This document shows positions 24,455 to 34,626 of a stretch of 64,000 bases of DNA, piece after piece; within the stretch, counting starts at the first letter, position 1, and every line of letters begins with the position of its first letter. The DNA comes from Stenocarpella maydis (taxonomy: Eukaryota; Ascomycota; Sordariomycetes; Diaporthales; Diaporthaceae), in contig NQMI01000019.1 in the NCBI GenBank assembly GCA_002270565.1, positions 466,045 to 530,044 on the forward strand, given 5' to 3'. A program made the translations under genes and the position numbers. Below the pieces are notes generated by a model. The model had not been told where the DNA came from. It searched no databases and worked only from the letters and a program-made list of their open reading frames with translations.

Positions 24455-25246
24455 TCAGCAACACTTACGCCTGAGTCCATAACTCGTGGAAGAGTTTGGT
24501 GGGTTTCCTGGCGCACCCGAGGCACTCGGGAGTGGGCTTGAATCCCCTGGTGCACTGGAAGCAACTGGGTTGGTGCAAGCAGGCCCTGTTGGTATTTGAG
24601 CAGCGGGGTCGTTGACGGAAACATCTGGCCCTGGCTGGGGGAACTTGGTGTCGACTCCCTCTGTGTTCTTGCAACCGTTGATGTTGGCAACGAAAAGGGG
24701 GGGCCTGTCAGAGAAAGGAGTTGCTTGGGTTCCATCCTGGCCGCCAGAGATGGTGACAACCGCGCAGTTCATGTACATCTCCCTATTGCCTATCTTGTTG
24801 AACCAAGTCCAAGCGAACACAGCTTGATCGGAAGCGGGCGCATCGGAGGGGAGCGTGAAGGGAAATGAGCTCGACGCTGCACCGCTGACCGGACAGCCAC
24901 CCTCCCAGGAATGGATGACGTGGAAGCTTGCCCCAGCATCTGTGGAAATAGCAGCCTGGCAGGAACCCCCGTCGTGTGTTGATCCTCCTTCAAGTGTGAA
25001 GTTGTAAGTCAGTCCAGCGACCCAGTTGGCGACCGGGGTTGCTTCAGAGGTCCCTAGGAGTTTGAGGCTGCCTTTGCACGGATAGTCCGACCCGTCATCG
25101 TGCAGAGGATTCGTGAGAGAATAGTCAGCATCATCTCCAGAATACGGGTTGCCTTTGTACCGAAGTGCTGGCGGGTAAGCAAGAAGCATGTGAGAGGCCC
25201 CCCCTGAGACGAATATGAATGAAGACAATAGCCTCAGGGCGTACAT
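24455..25246 (-). CDS. AA11-type lytic polysaccharide monooxygenase (chitin-active)
   Basis: Open frame of 263 residues. The signal peptide ends before His19 (GGAS|HMLLAYPPALRY), so the mature protein begins with the histidine that forms the copper brace. The second brace histidine is His91 in STHDGGSCQ. The axial Tyr is in the hallmark TWFNKIGNREMYMNC (Tyr158). SDYPCKG and GGCPV are further AA11 features, and FVANINGC plus EGVDTKFPQPGPDV close the catalytic domain. AA11 enzymes oxidatively cleave chitin with copper and H2O2 or O2. A Ser/Pro-rich tail follows. The 3' end is uncertain: a strong donor (GTAAGTG) begins four codons before the stop, so the gene may continue through an intron to a short extra exon. 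Confidence 0.88.
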   Translation of the reverse strand: MYALRLLSSFIFVSGGASHMLLAYPPALRYKGNPYSGDDADYSLTNPLHDDGSDYPCKGSLKLLGTSEATPVANWVAGLTYNFTLEGGSTHDGGSCQAAISTDAGASFHVIHSWEGGCPVSGAASSSFPFTLPSDAPASDQAVFAWTWFNKIGNREMYMNCAVVTISGGQDGTQATPFSDRPPLFVANINGCKNTEGVDTKFPQPGPDVSVNDPAAQIPTGPACTNPVASSAPGDSSPLPSASGAPGNPPNSSTSYGLRRKCC

Positions 25247-26412
25247 TGTAGATAGTAGAAATGAGGATAATGGTGTGTTTCGCGAAGGAAAGCTCTTGTG
25301 AAATGGGAAATGCGAGGGAGCGATCAGAGGAGAATGGAATAGAGCAGGATTTGAGTCCTCCCAGACAAAGTTATTATATTATACGGATCAGACTTCGAAG
25401 CCCCAGTCACAGAAAGACGTGACAGGACCGGAATTCGCGAGGCATGTGTTTGTCACTTCCACATTCCATATTTTGATTCTTGTGGAAGTCCACCATCCAT
25501 CCACGTACGAATGTGCCGCCAGTTGTCATACGGCGTCGGGCGACACCCGTCTTAGTATCACTCGTTGCCCTTAACGATGGAAGAGCAGGCCCTTCCATTA
25601 CTCTGCCAATATCTCCATATACAGACAGTTGACCTGTGCGGCGTCTCCCAGCCTAGATGGGGCCCAAGAAAAAGCCAGATACTGTCTGACGGAACTGGGC
25701 ATTGCAGCCAACTCTGGAAATTGCTCCTGTGTGCTGGCTCCAATACCAATCAAATAGAGGTTCCCTCGATGAGACAATGGGGGAAGGAGGTAATCAACAT
25801 CAAGCTGTTGGGTATTAGCCAGGATACCACATGTGACGCAGTCCGAGTCACCCGTGTTCATATGTGTCCACCCTGCGTTGATCATGTGGTTTCTGCACAA
25901 TGACGAGGACTATACAGGAGTACCGAGGTGAGTAGCTGACAATTACACCGCATGCAAATTAAAGAATTCAATGTGATTATATCACAAAATCACCATTCTG
26001 GAGAATCTAGATAATAGAGCCTCGCAAGGGTTCGTCTTTGCTGTGACGAGTTGTGCTGGGCAGGGCAGACAGTGGACATTGAAGTGAACTTTAGAAGACT
26101 CCAAGAGTCCTATGCCTTGTGGGCAGCAGAATTTGGCGTTCAATTGCAATTATTTAAAATAATACTACACTGGAGAACTATTATGATGAGGCGCGAAGAG
26201 GATTTATGAAAAATCTGTTTACTGCCTAGGTACTGAGTATTAATTGATGGTTCGAAGAATAAGGTCCAGCTGGTGGACGCGACGGGGGCCCCTGACTGCG
26301 ACACAAAGGTACAAGCTTCAAGTACCGTTCTGACCCCAGGTCTGGACTACTTAATGCGCCACAGTCAAATCGTGCACGGAGCACCTTGTGACCCGACCAA
26401 CGACAAGCCACA
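25247..26412. other. Divergent intergenic region, no gene recognised
   Basis: Lies between the AA11 gene (minus) and gtr1 (plus). An AT-rich TATA-like stretch is at about 25370-25382, some 130 bp upstream of the AA11 start. The rest has no supported coding frame. Confidence 0.4.
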
Positions 26413-28126
26413 ATGGACGCCAATTGCCTGGAGTTCCCAACGCTGGTGGAGGGCATCAACCCTCTCACCAGCCGACTGCACCAGGACGACGAGGAGCAGC
26501 AGCAGCAGCAGCAACAACAACCACCGTTGCCCTCGTCGCCGTCGGCGTCTCCGTTCCTGTCGCCGTCCCCGTCCCCTACTCTCGTCCCATCCGTCGCCTC
26601 CTCGGAGGGAATATTCCCCTTCGAGATGGACGCGCCCTCTCCCCAGCGCGCTCCCATCACCATGAGCTCTGCCCCTGCTCCCGCCGCCGCCGCGGGCTCC
26701 GCGCTGTCTCCGCCGTCGGAGCAGCTCAAGAAGGCCAAGAAGAGAAAGGTCTTGCTCATGGGCAAGAGCGGCTCTGGAAAGAGCAGCATGAGAAGTATCA
26801 TCTTCTCAAACTTTCTTGCCGTTGACACCCGGCGCCTGTAAGTACTTCTCACTCCAAATCTCACCCTTCCACCGTTTTTCCTCTTCATCTTCCTTCTTTC
26901 CTCACCCCTCCGCCGTGCTATTGCCTTTTTTGAACTCTGCGTCCCTTCGTCACCACGCGGGATTGTTTTGTTTCTGATGAGATCCAATGTTTGTTTCGCG
27001 TGTCGCGCCCCTCGTTGCTGTCGAGCCTCACAGCCTTGGGCCCCTCACTTGCGATGAAGTCACTGCTGACCAAAACTGCTCATACAGCGGCGCAACCATC
27101 GACGTCGATCTGTCGCACGTCAAGTTCCTCGGCAACCTGACCCTGAACCTATGGGACTGCGGAGGCCAGGAGGCCTTCATGGAGAACTACATCAACCAGC
27201 AGCGAGCACACGTCTTCAGCCACGTCGGCGTGCTCATCTACGTCTTTGACATCGAGAGCCGCGATGTCGATCGTGACCTCGCCACTTACGTCTCAATCGT
27301 TTCGGCCCTCGCCCAGTACTCCCCGGCCGCAAAGGTCTTCGTCCTGGTCCACAAGATGGACCTCATCATGCCGAACATGAAGGAGTCAGTCTTCAACGAG
27401 CGCGTCCGTCTCGTCCGCAACAAGACCTCCGAGGCCCTGCAGAACATCGCCGGCCTGGTTGGTCCCGCCAGAGTCGACATCCAGCCCTTCGCAACTTCCA
27501 TCTGGGACCAGTCTCTGTACAAGGCTTGGTCTTCCATCATCCACGACCTCATTCCCAACCTCGCCCTCATCGAGCAGGAGCTGGGCGCACTCGGTCGTGC
27601 CATCGAGGCTGAGGAGATCTTCCTGTACGAGCGCACCTCCTTCCTCGTCGTCTCGACCTGGAAGTCCGAGGAGGGCCTGCGAAACCCGCACAGAGATCGG
27701 GAGGAGAAGCTCTCCAACTTCATGAAGACGTTCAAGAACCGACTCGCAATGTGGACAGGCACCTCCCGCAATTCAGACCAGTTCAAGGAGTTTGAGGTCA
27801 AGCTCGGTGTCCTCTTCAGCTTCGTCATCATGACCTTCACGACCAACACATACATCCAGCTGGTCCTCCCCCCTGGTGATGCACGCTTCAACGCCGCGAA
27901 GCTCAACACGCGCATCGCGGCGTCGCACTTCGAGCGCCTTGACGCGCCGCCGGCCAAGGATGCTAAGGGCTCCAGTACCGGTTCTGCTAAGGGCAGCGAC
28001 TCTAAGGGACTCTCTGCGGCTATGAGCGGACTGGAAATCAGCGGCGATGAGCAGGGGCACGCTCAGGACGACGACCGCGACTTCGGCGCACAATCTGGTG
28101 GCCCATCCACCGCGCCTGCCGCCTGA
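26413..28126 (+). CDS. gtr1: Rag-family small GTPase (RagA/B, Gtr1)
   Basis: Two exons, 26413-26837 and 27088-28126, with a 250-nt intron, giving 487 residues. The core is near-invariant Gtr1: G1 GKSGSGKSS (117-125), [20 protein letters not shown] across the splice site, G3 LWDCGGQ (163-169), [13 protein letters not shown] and G4 HKMD (230-233), then the roadblock-type C-terminal domain ([19 protein letters not shown]). In fungi Gtr1 pairs with Gtr2 on the vacuole as part of the EGO complex and signals amino-acid sufficiency to TORC1. Unusual here are the roughly 105 residues before the GTPase domain, including eight Gln (29-36), Pro/Ser-rich and Ala-rich runs. In-frame Met72 (26626) and Met84 could be the true start. 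The C-terminal tail is Gly/Ser/Asp-rich. Confidence 0.95.
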
Positions 28127-28468
28127 GCACATAGCTCGACCGCGTCGTCCCACCACCCTCCTCTACGGTCTCTACGACTGCGAGTTCTGAACATCACCAT
28201 CACCCACGAACCCTTCCTGTTACGGCGCAACGATCTCGAATGACCGCACTAGATCGGATCGGATCTTTTCTTATTGCATGGCGTGGGCATTTCTCGGTTG
28301 GCCGGAATTCTACGATACCCCGATTCTCGTTTTTCAGCTCTGCATCACCTCGAAAGCCCCAGCCCACCCCCCAAACACGGCTTTCGGAGGAAAGATAGAG
28401 AGAGCATGTACTGGTACTATTGGTTTTAAGAGCTCCAATCTGAGCCTCTCACACTGCACAGGGGCGGG

Positions 28469-28499
<31 letters not shown>

Positions 28500-29326
28500 A
28501 TAGCAGGATCTCTGGATCCTTCTCACTAAGGTCTAACGAATCAAATTGTCTGTTTGTCTTCCGTTCTTGTGCTTCCTCCCGCTGAGCAAGTTTGATGTCC
28601 CACATGTGTTTCTCTGCGTGAATACAATGCCGTTTCGTGCTGCTGAGCTCGCTGGACCCTGTCGGCTGGCTGAAATTGGACGGCCAGACAAAGCTGCCAG
28701 CCTAGTGGGCCCAGTTTCTCAGACGCACCACTCACTCCCACAACTAATCTCATTAACACTCGCACCTACAACACCCACGACTCCAATGGTGAGTAATGTA
28801 CTTTTGTATCCTCCGTCCCCGCGAGTGCGAATATCCTATTTGAAATAGAAATCTGATTAGTCGTGACACTGACATGCGTGTGTGGTCGAGTACGGAACAG
28901 CTTGCCGTAGGACAACTCGACGGACAATGCGGTAATGGTATCACTGCTTCCTCAGTGGGGCCGTTGTGCACATCGATGATGATACAGCCGGGCTTTGACC
29001 GGCTCCTGACGTGACGGACGCTCCAGAGACTTTGTGAATGGGGAACAGCTTATCCTCATGGAAGTGGAATGAGGCACGACAAGGCGTCAGTCACTCTGCG
29101 AGTGTCATTTCAAAGCACTAATCGGGAGAGCGGCCAGGTTATCAATCATGGATCTAGGAGCGAGAGAATGCGCTCGAGGCAATTCCAAGGCAGCATTTCT
29201 CTCCCGAGTTCTCAGTGTCTATTAGACGGTCTATGGAACTGTACCGATGTTTCGCGCCATAACGCCGACCTTGCTTGTCATGCTGGTTTTTGTCTCGTTC
29301 CAATCCCTGCCGTGGGCCATCAGCAC
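28127..29326. other. Convergent intergenic region with a GGCA microsatellite
   Basis: Holds the gtr1 3' flank and a tetranucleotide repeat at 28467-28498. No supported coding frame; an isolated ATG followed directly by GTGAGT at about 28785 was not accepted as a gene start. Confidence 0.4.
28467..28498. repeat. Microsatellite (GGCA)8
   Basis: Eight uninterrupted GGCA units, about 340 bp beyond the gtr1 stop codon. Confidence 0.95.
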
Positions 29327-30727
29327 TTAGGCCCACTTGACTACGGCAATGCCACCTCGCTTGAAAGCTTCGACATCCTCCAACTTCTGGCTGTGGTCTG
29401 TGTAGTCCTTGCTCGGGAAGGTTGACTGGACAATGAAGGCACGATTGCGAGTCTCGGCCGATGCATTTCGGGCGAATTGGTAGAGATCTCCAATGGTGTG
29501 GGTCAGATTGAAGCGTGCGGGCAACCTCGAGCCGTCGGGCATTTGAAAGCGGATCGCAAGGGCGGGCTGGCTGGGGTTGACATCTGTGGTATGGGTTGGG
29601 GCAGCAGCAGGCGCACTACTCGCCGCAGGAGCAGCGGCCGCCTGCGTGGAGACTGGTGCCGCATTGCCGTCACCAGGGACTGGGCTTCCCAGCCGGCGTC
29701 CCTGTCCTCCGAAAGGCTTGTAGATGCGCGGGAGCTGGTGCCAGTCCTCCTCGTGCTGCTGGAGGCGGACATCACAGCGCTGACCATGCTCCACCTCCAT
29801 CAAGTGAAGGGGCGCCCGGCCCGTGCGGATCATCTGCAGGTCCATGGCGTGCTCGGGGTCGTCGTAGCGGCGCAGAGGTCCGTCCTCAACAGAGAAGCCG
29901 TCACGCCATAGGTGTAGGGTGCGGGTCACGACGGGCAGCTCCTCACTTCCGCGGGGATGAGCGCGGGAGCCTGAGGGGTCGGGGATCGTTCGAGACTCGG
30001 TTCCCTCGCCGCCAACCGTGGTACCGGCACCTCGGAAGTTGGACGACCGAGAGGGGCCGGGGGCATCTTCCTCACTCGGGGGACGCTTCGCGTTCCTGTG
30101 CGACTGGAGTTAGTGCCTAAAGGAGGCAACCAAGGGTCGTCGCAATGAAGAAGTGCATTACGTACGCCTTTGCCTTTGCAAGAATGTCCTTGATGACGTT
30201 CTGGGGGTCTGCGGGGTTTCGGCCAGGGTCTTGAACAGCAAGTCCCGACTTCTCACCACCGGCGAACAGGTCTCTAGGGCCCCTGCGATCAGCGGGGTCG
30301 TCCTCCTCGTCGTCATCGTCTTCATCATCGTGATCGTGACCGCCTCCACCTCCGAGCGAACTCAGAGTTGCCAGACCCTTCTTCTTGGCGGGCTTCTTCG
30401 AGGCAGAACTGGAAGAGGGGAGGGCAGATTGAGGGGCGGGCCGGCCATCGAGAGTTCTAGGACCGTTGTATTCAGGCTCCGGGGCGGGCTGGGAAGAAGG
30501 CCCAGCACCACCAGCAGCGTCATCCTCATCGTCGGCGAAGAAGGAACCGACAGCAGCAGAAATGTCCCAGCTACTGGACTCGAGGTATTGCGCAGCCTAT
30601 TGGGAGTTGTAGTGTCAGTTTCCATGCCGTGGCCCACCTAAGCAAACACCTATTCAGGACATACCCGGTCGGCACCGGCGCCGGTGAGCTCGCAGAACTG
30701 CATGACGAGTTCGTCATGATCTGCCAT
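29327..30727 (-). CDS. shp1: UBA-SEP-UBX protein, p47/Shp1-type Cdc48 cofactor
   Basis: Three exons, 30727-30665, 30596-30166 and 30095-29327, with introns of 68 and 70 nt, giving 420 residues. The N-terminal UBA domain (about 1-45) starts MADHDELVMQFCELTGAG and continues across the first intron as ADR|AAQYLESSSWDISAAV. An acidic run (DDEDDDDEEDD) follows around residue 110. The SEP domain (about 221-300) is TRTLHLWRDGFSVEDGPLR, then MRTG-like MIRTGRAPLHL. The UBX domain (about 340-420) is IRFQMPDGSRLPARFN to the C-terminus, with FPSKDY in place of the Arg-Pro loop (FPR-type) of many UBX domains. Shp1/p47 links ubiquitinated substrates to the AAA ATPase Cdc48 in ERAD, Golgi membrane fusion and PP1 regulation. 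Identification by domain order is secure. Confidence 0.93.
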
Positions 30728-31564
30728 GGTTGCTGTGTCGGGAACGGGTTTGTTGATTTCTGTGGCCTGTCAAGGCTCGGTGGGGGTGACTGTGTTGGGA
30801 GTCTAAGAGCTCGTCAAAGTTGTGGCAAAGGATGGGAAAGAGGTTGCCGACTTACCAGGCAGCTGGAAGCAGTCAGTGTGGTGTATCGAGGGCGGCGGAC
30901 CACCCCGCGATTGACCCCGACTCTCCAAGACGTCAAGACTGCAACTGGCAGGGCGCCCCACTATGACGAAGCTTCGAGCCTGCCTAGCCGTCAGTGGCTT
31001 CTACCCACAATAGTACCCCAGGCGGGCTTGACAGGCTACCGTGTAATGAAATGGGATGGAGGCTCACAAGGACGGTCAATTAAGTATGGTAACAGTTGCA
31101 AGTAGCCGCCTGAAATGCTCTCTAAGAGCCACGCAACAGCCAAGTCATATAGTGTGAGAATATTTCTTGATATCGAATATTTATATACTAAGAGAATATT
31201 CAGTCCCAGCTCACCACCCCTACTGGCAGGCAGCCAGCAGCCCCAGAGAACGGCAGGTTACATGGCCCGGGAGCTGGGGCCAGGTCCCCATCAGAGCTCA
31301 CCTCTCCCGCCCAAGCAGGGCGCCTAGTGTAGGTGCCGGCCGGCTACGCCATTCCAAGGTCGCTCGGCCAGCTTGAGTGCATGGAAGCACCGCCAGATAT
31401 CGACGACACCGCTCGCGCTCTTGCATCTCAAGACCAAAACCAACACTGCCCACATCTCATATCACAACCTGCTGCAGCCATCCCACCGTCAGCATCACTC
31501 GCTGAAGCATCGCCGAACCGGACAGTCCTGCCCACGCTCGCTTGCCTTGGAAACCCCGCTCGCA
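30728..31564. other. Divergent promoter region between shp1 and mim1
   Basis: About 840 bp separating two housekeeping genes read in opposite directions. No coding frame is supported. An AT-rich patch at about 31160-31200 may serve the mim1 side. Confidence 0.45.
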
Positions 31565-32019
31565 ATGGCGTCAGAAGAAGCCTCAAACCCGATGGCCGAG
31601 TCCGGCGTCACCATCCGCTCCGACAGCGAGCAGTACTCAGCAGGCGAGGACATCTCCACGTCGCCACCCTCCTCCAGCTCCCCCGCGCTGGTCCTCTACC
31701 AGCCGCCCACCCTGTTTGGCATCATACGCGGCGCCGCCATCAACCTGGTCCTGCCCTTCATCAACGGCATGATGCTCGGGTTTGGCGAGCTGTTTGCACA
31801 CGAGGCGGCTTTCAGGTTAGGATGGAGCGGCACAAGGGTATGTAGATGTGCACCTCAAGCCCTCCCGTGTGCTCTGACCATGCAGCAGCTAACCGGATGC
31901 TTCTTACCCAGGTCTTCCCATTGTCGAGGCGGCAACAGCACCCCGCCGGTCCAGGCATCGAAGTGCGTGACAGGCCCAAGGTGCGACCCGGCCTGGACGA
32001 CCTCACCAGCCTCGAGTGA
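31565..32019 (+). CDS. mim1: Mitochondrial import protein 1 (Mim1/Tom13)
   Basis: Two exons, 31565-31837 and 31912-32019, with a 74-nt intron, giving 126 residues. The acidic Ser-rich N-terminus is followed by the conserved Mim1 transmembrane helix RGAAINLVLPFINGMMLGFG and ELFAHE. Splicing joins GWSGTR|VFPLSRRQQ and ends RPGLDDLTSLE; reading through without splicing gives a different, non-conserved tail. Mim1, with Mim2, forms the outer-membrane MIM complex that inserts alpha-helical and multispan proteins, including Tom receptors. Its helix oligomerises through the GxxxG-like glycine face. Length agrees with yeast Mim1 (about 113 residues). Confidence 0.93.
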
Positions 32020-33009
32020 CTAGCAGACCATCAGGACAGCTTCAACCCGGAATATTAGCTGGCGGGCCCGGTGAGCCCACAGCCTGGACCCCTCGAACCA
32101 GGACAGGTGCGCGATTGGCAGGGTTCGGGCACCCAAGACCAGCGGCACGTCGGATTGGCGGTCACGCCAGCGCAAGCGGCAGCGGCATGGGCTCGTATGA
32201 AACATGTGAGAGAACAATGAGATTGTTATGGTATTTACCGTGCGAGATGTCTCGAGGATCTCGATTCGTTGTACATAACGCTTCGAAGTCTCAAGCGCGG
32301 CGGAGGATATACCTGGTTTGGCTTGCGGCCGGTTTTCCTTGGTCCATCTTTGCATTATCCAACGGGCCTAGAGGTCTGCATATAGAGGCGAGCGATCCAC
32401 AGAGTCCTGAATACCAGTCTTGGGTCGCCAGCAGGCCACGCACCCTTCTATGGGAGAGTTCCTCACACATTGCGACAGCAAGCCCGGCCCAGAGCGATGC
32501 ACGCACAGGTTATCTTGACCTCATAAGAGGTGAAGTTTCGAATGCCCTGCCGTAGAAATCGAAAGTCCAGTTTTCTGTCGCATGCATACTATATAATCAC
32601 GCTTGCAGCTCCAGAGCTGCCATCCAAGTGTAAATGCAGCTCAGGCGGGCCGCCATGGAGTCAGTCCTCCGTGGGAGCTCCCCTCTCCTGGGCTTGACTG
32701 GCCCCGGTCCAGTCCTTCATGTGGCAATGCAGCCACCAATGTTTACAGCAAGGAAAGGAGTGCTAATCTTGGAATTGGCCATGTGCAAATTTGCGGTCTT
32801 CTGTGACTGGATTGGCGTTGCTTGAGTCCACACCCGACCAAGTACCGCGGCACCCCAGCACTGGACCACCAGCGTCCTCGTTGCCGGCCGCGAAACCTTT
32901 TGCCAGCCTGGGCCGCGACATCTGCACAAAATTTAATGAGCATCATCGGTCGGGGACCCTGTTGAGCGACACACGCCCACCAGAGTTCGACAGAGCTCCA
33001 GCGATAGCC
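32020..33009. other. Intergenic region between mim1 and oxa1, no gene recognised
   Basis: Contains the oxa1 promoter. A 179-codon open frame (32016-32555) has no domain and begins inside the mim1 stop; it is not accepted. Confidence 0.4.
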
Positions 33010-34626
33010 ATGATTCCGGCCAGGGGTTTCGCGCGGGTCAGGCCTGGCCTTGTATTTCAAAATCCAGTACGTGTGGCCAAGCACCCCTCATCAGTCACGG
33101 CGCAACTCGAGAGCTAATCCCCGCGCTTGCAGATATCCTCCAGCACTCCGGCTCGCTCAATACCGCGACAGACAGGCCGTGTCGCAAGCCCGAGGCAATT
33201 TGGGACGGGCCTCAGGGCCAGCGGCAGGCCCTGCCACGGCGCGTATCCGACCGGCCTTTCGTCCAGAGGCAGAATAGGAGCCGCCGCTATCCTCTCCTCC
33301 CAGTCAATCCTCCTGTCGTCGGCGCCTCGGGCACGCTTCGCTTCCACTGGCCATGGCCCTTCACCTGCAGAGGCAGCCGCATCTTCGCCGTCACCCTTCT
33401 CAGACCCTCACTCCCCTCCCTCCGAATTCCCCTCCGACTTCTCCTCGCTCTCGGATCTCGACGGCGCGTCTCTGCTCAACATCCCCGAAACGATCGGCTA
33501 CCTGCACAACCTCGGTCTTGACTATGGCTGGGGCCCAACCGCTCTCAGCCAGTGGTTCGTTGAGCATCTCCATATATGGGGTGGCCTCCCCTGGTGGGCC
33601 TCCATCGTTGGATTCGCAGTCATAGTGCGTCTCGTCATGGCCCAGCCCGCCCTGGTCGCCCAGCAGGAGACCGTCAAGATGAAGAAGATGCGCAAGGACC
33701 CGCTGTTCGACTCGCTCAATGAGAAGTGGATGGCAGCTATGGCGGGCGGGTTGGCCCTGCCACGCGCTGAGTTGGTACAGCTACGTCTACAGATGACCAT
33801 CGTCCGCGAGCGGTACGGCGTGAAGACGTGGAAGATGTTCCTGCCCATGCTGCAGGCGCCCCTGGCCTTCGGCATGTTCAGGTTGACCACCGGCATGTCT
33901 TCGCTGCCCGTACCGGGCTTCGATACTGCCGGGGTACTCTGGTTCACAGACTTGACTGTTGCGGACCCCTATATGATCCTGCCGCTTGTGAGCTCTGTCA
34001 TGATGTATCTCAGCATAAAGGCAAGTCCAGAGCCCTCCCACACGGACCCTGCGGCGTACTGTAAAAAAAGTCTTCGTCATACTAACACGATCGTCCGGTA
34101 AAAGCGCGGTATTCCATACATGACCCCCCAGCAGGCATCCTTCATGAGAGTCGTGCCTTTTATCCTTGGCCCTCTCGGCTTTTTCATCACGTTCAAAATG
34201 GCCGCCGCGGTGCAGCTATACTTTGCCATCACCGCCATGCTCCAATACCTTCAGACCACCTTCTTTCACGTCGGCTGGATCCGTAAGGTCTGTGGTCTCC
34301 CTCCCATGGAGGAGATGATGCAAAACACCGCCGCCGACGCCAGACCGCGCGCCAGCCCATTCTCCAGACAGGGAGGGGTCCAGTACCAGGCCCCCCGCAC
34401 CATCAACACCACTGCCACAGAGAACAAGCTGGCGTCCGACAATCCCCTCGAGGCATTCAAGGAGGCTTGGGCAACCATCAAGGACAAGTCCAAGAAGCGG
34501 GGCGAGACAAACGCAGAGAAGAACACAAAGAAGGAAGCGGAACAATACGAGAAGAAGAGGCGTCAGGAGGAGAATGAGCAGTTCCTGCAGAGACGGGAGG
34601 CGAAAAGGAGGAACGTGCGGAAATAA
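33010..34626 (+). CDS. oxa1: Mitochondrial inner-membrane insertase Oxa1
   Basis: Three exons, 33010-33066, 33133-34020 and 34105-34626, give 488 residues. The first exon codes MIPARGFARVRPGL, an Arg-rich presequence. The YidC/Oxa1 core runs from about residue 125: GLDYGWGPTALSQW and WASIVGFAVIVRLVMAQPAL, the cytosol/matrix-side helix pair with KMKKMRKDP, QAPLAFGMFRLTTGM, LWFTDLTVADPYMILP, and after the second intron RGIPYMTPQQASFMRVVPF and QLYFAITAMLQYLQT. The charged C-terminal tail (KKRGETNAEKNTKKEAEQ) is the expected matrix coiled-coil that binds mitoribosomes. Oxa1 inserts mtDNA-encoded and some imported proteins. The second intron (34021-34104) begins with GC instead of GT (AAG|GCAAGT), a known minor class. 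Confidence 0.94.

Noticed and set aside
28780..29000. ATG followed directly by GTGAGT and a downstream open stretch, as if a gene with a one-codon first exon
   Set aside because: The downstream frame is short and unrecognised, so no model can be defended.
32016..32555. 179-codon open frame downstream of mim1
   Set aside because: Starts in the mim1 stop region and lacks any recognisable protein feature.
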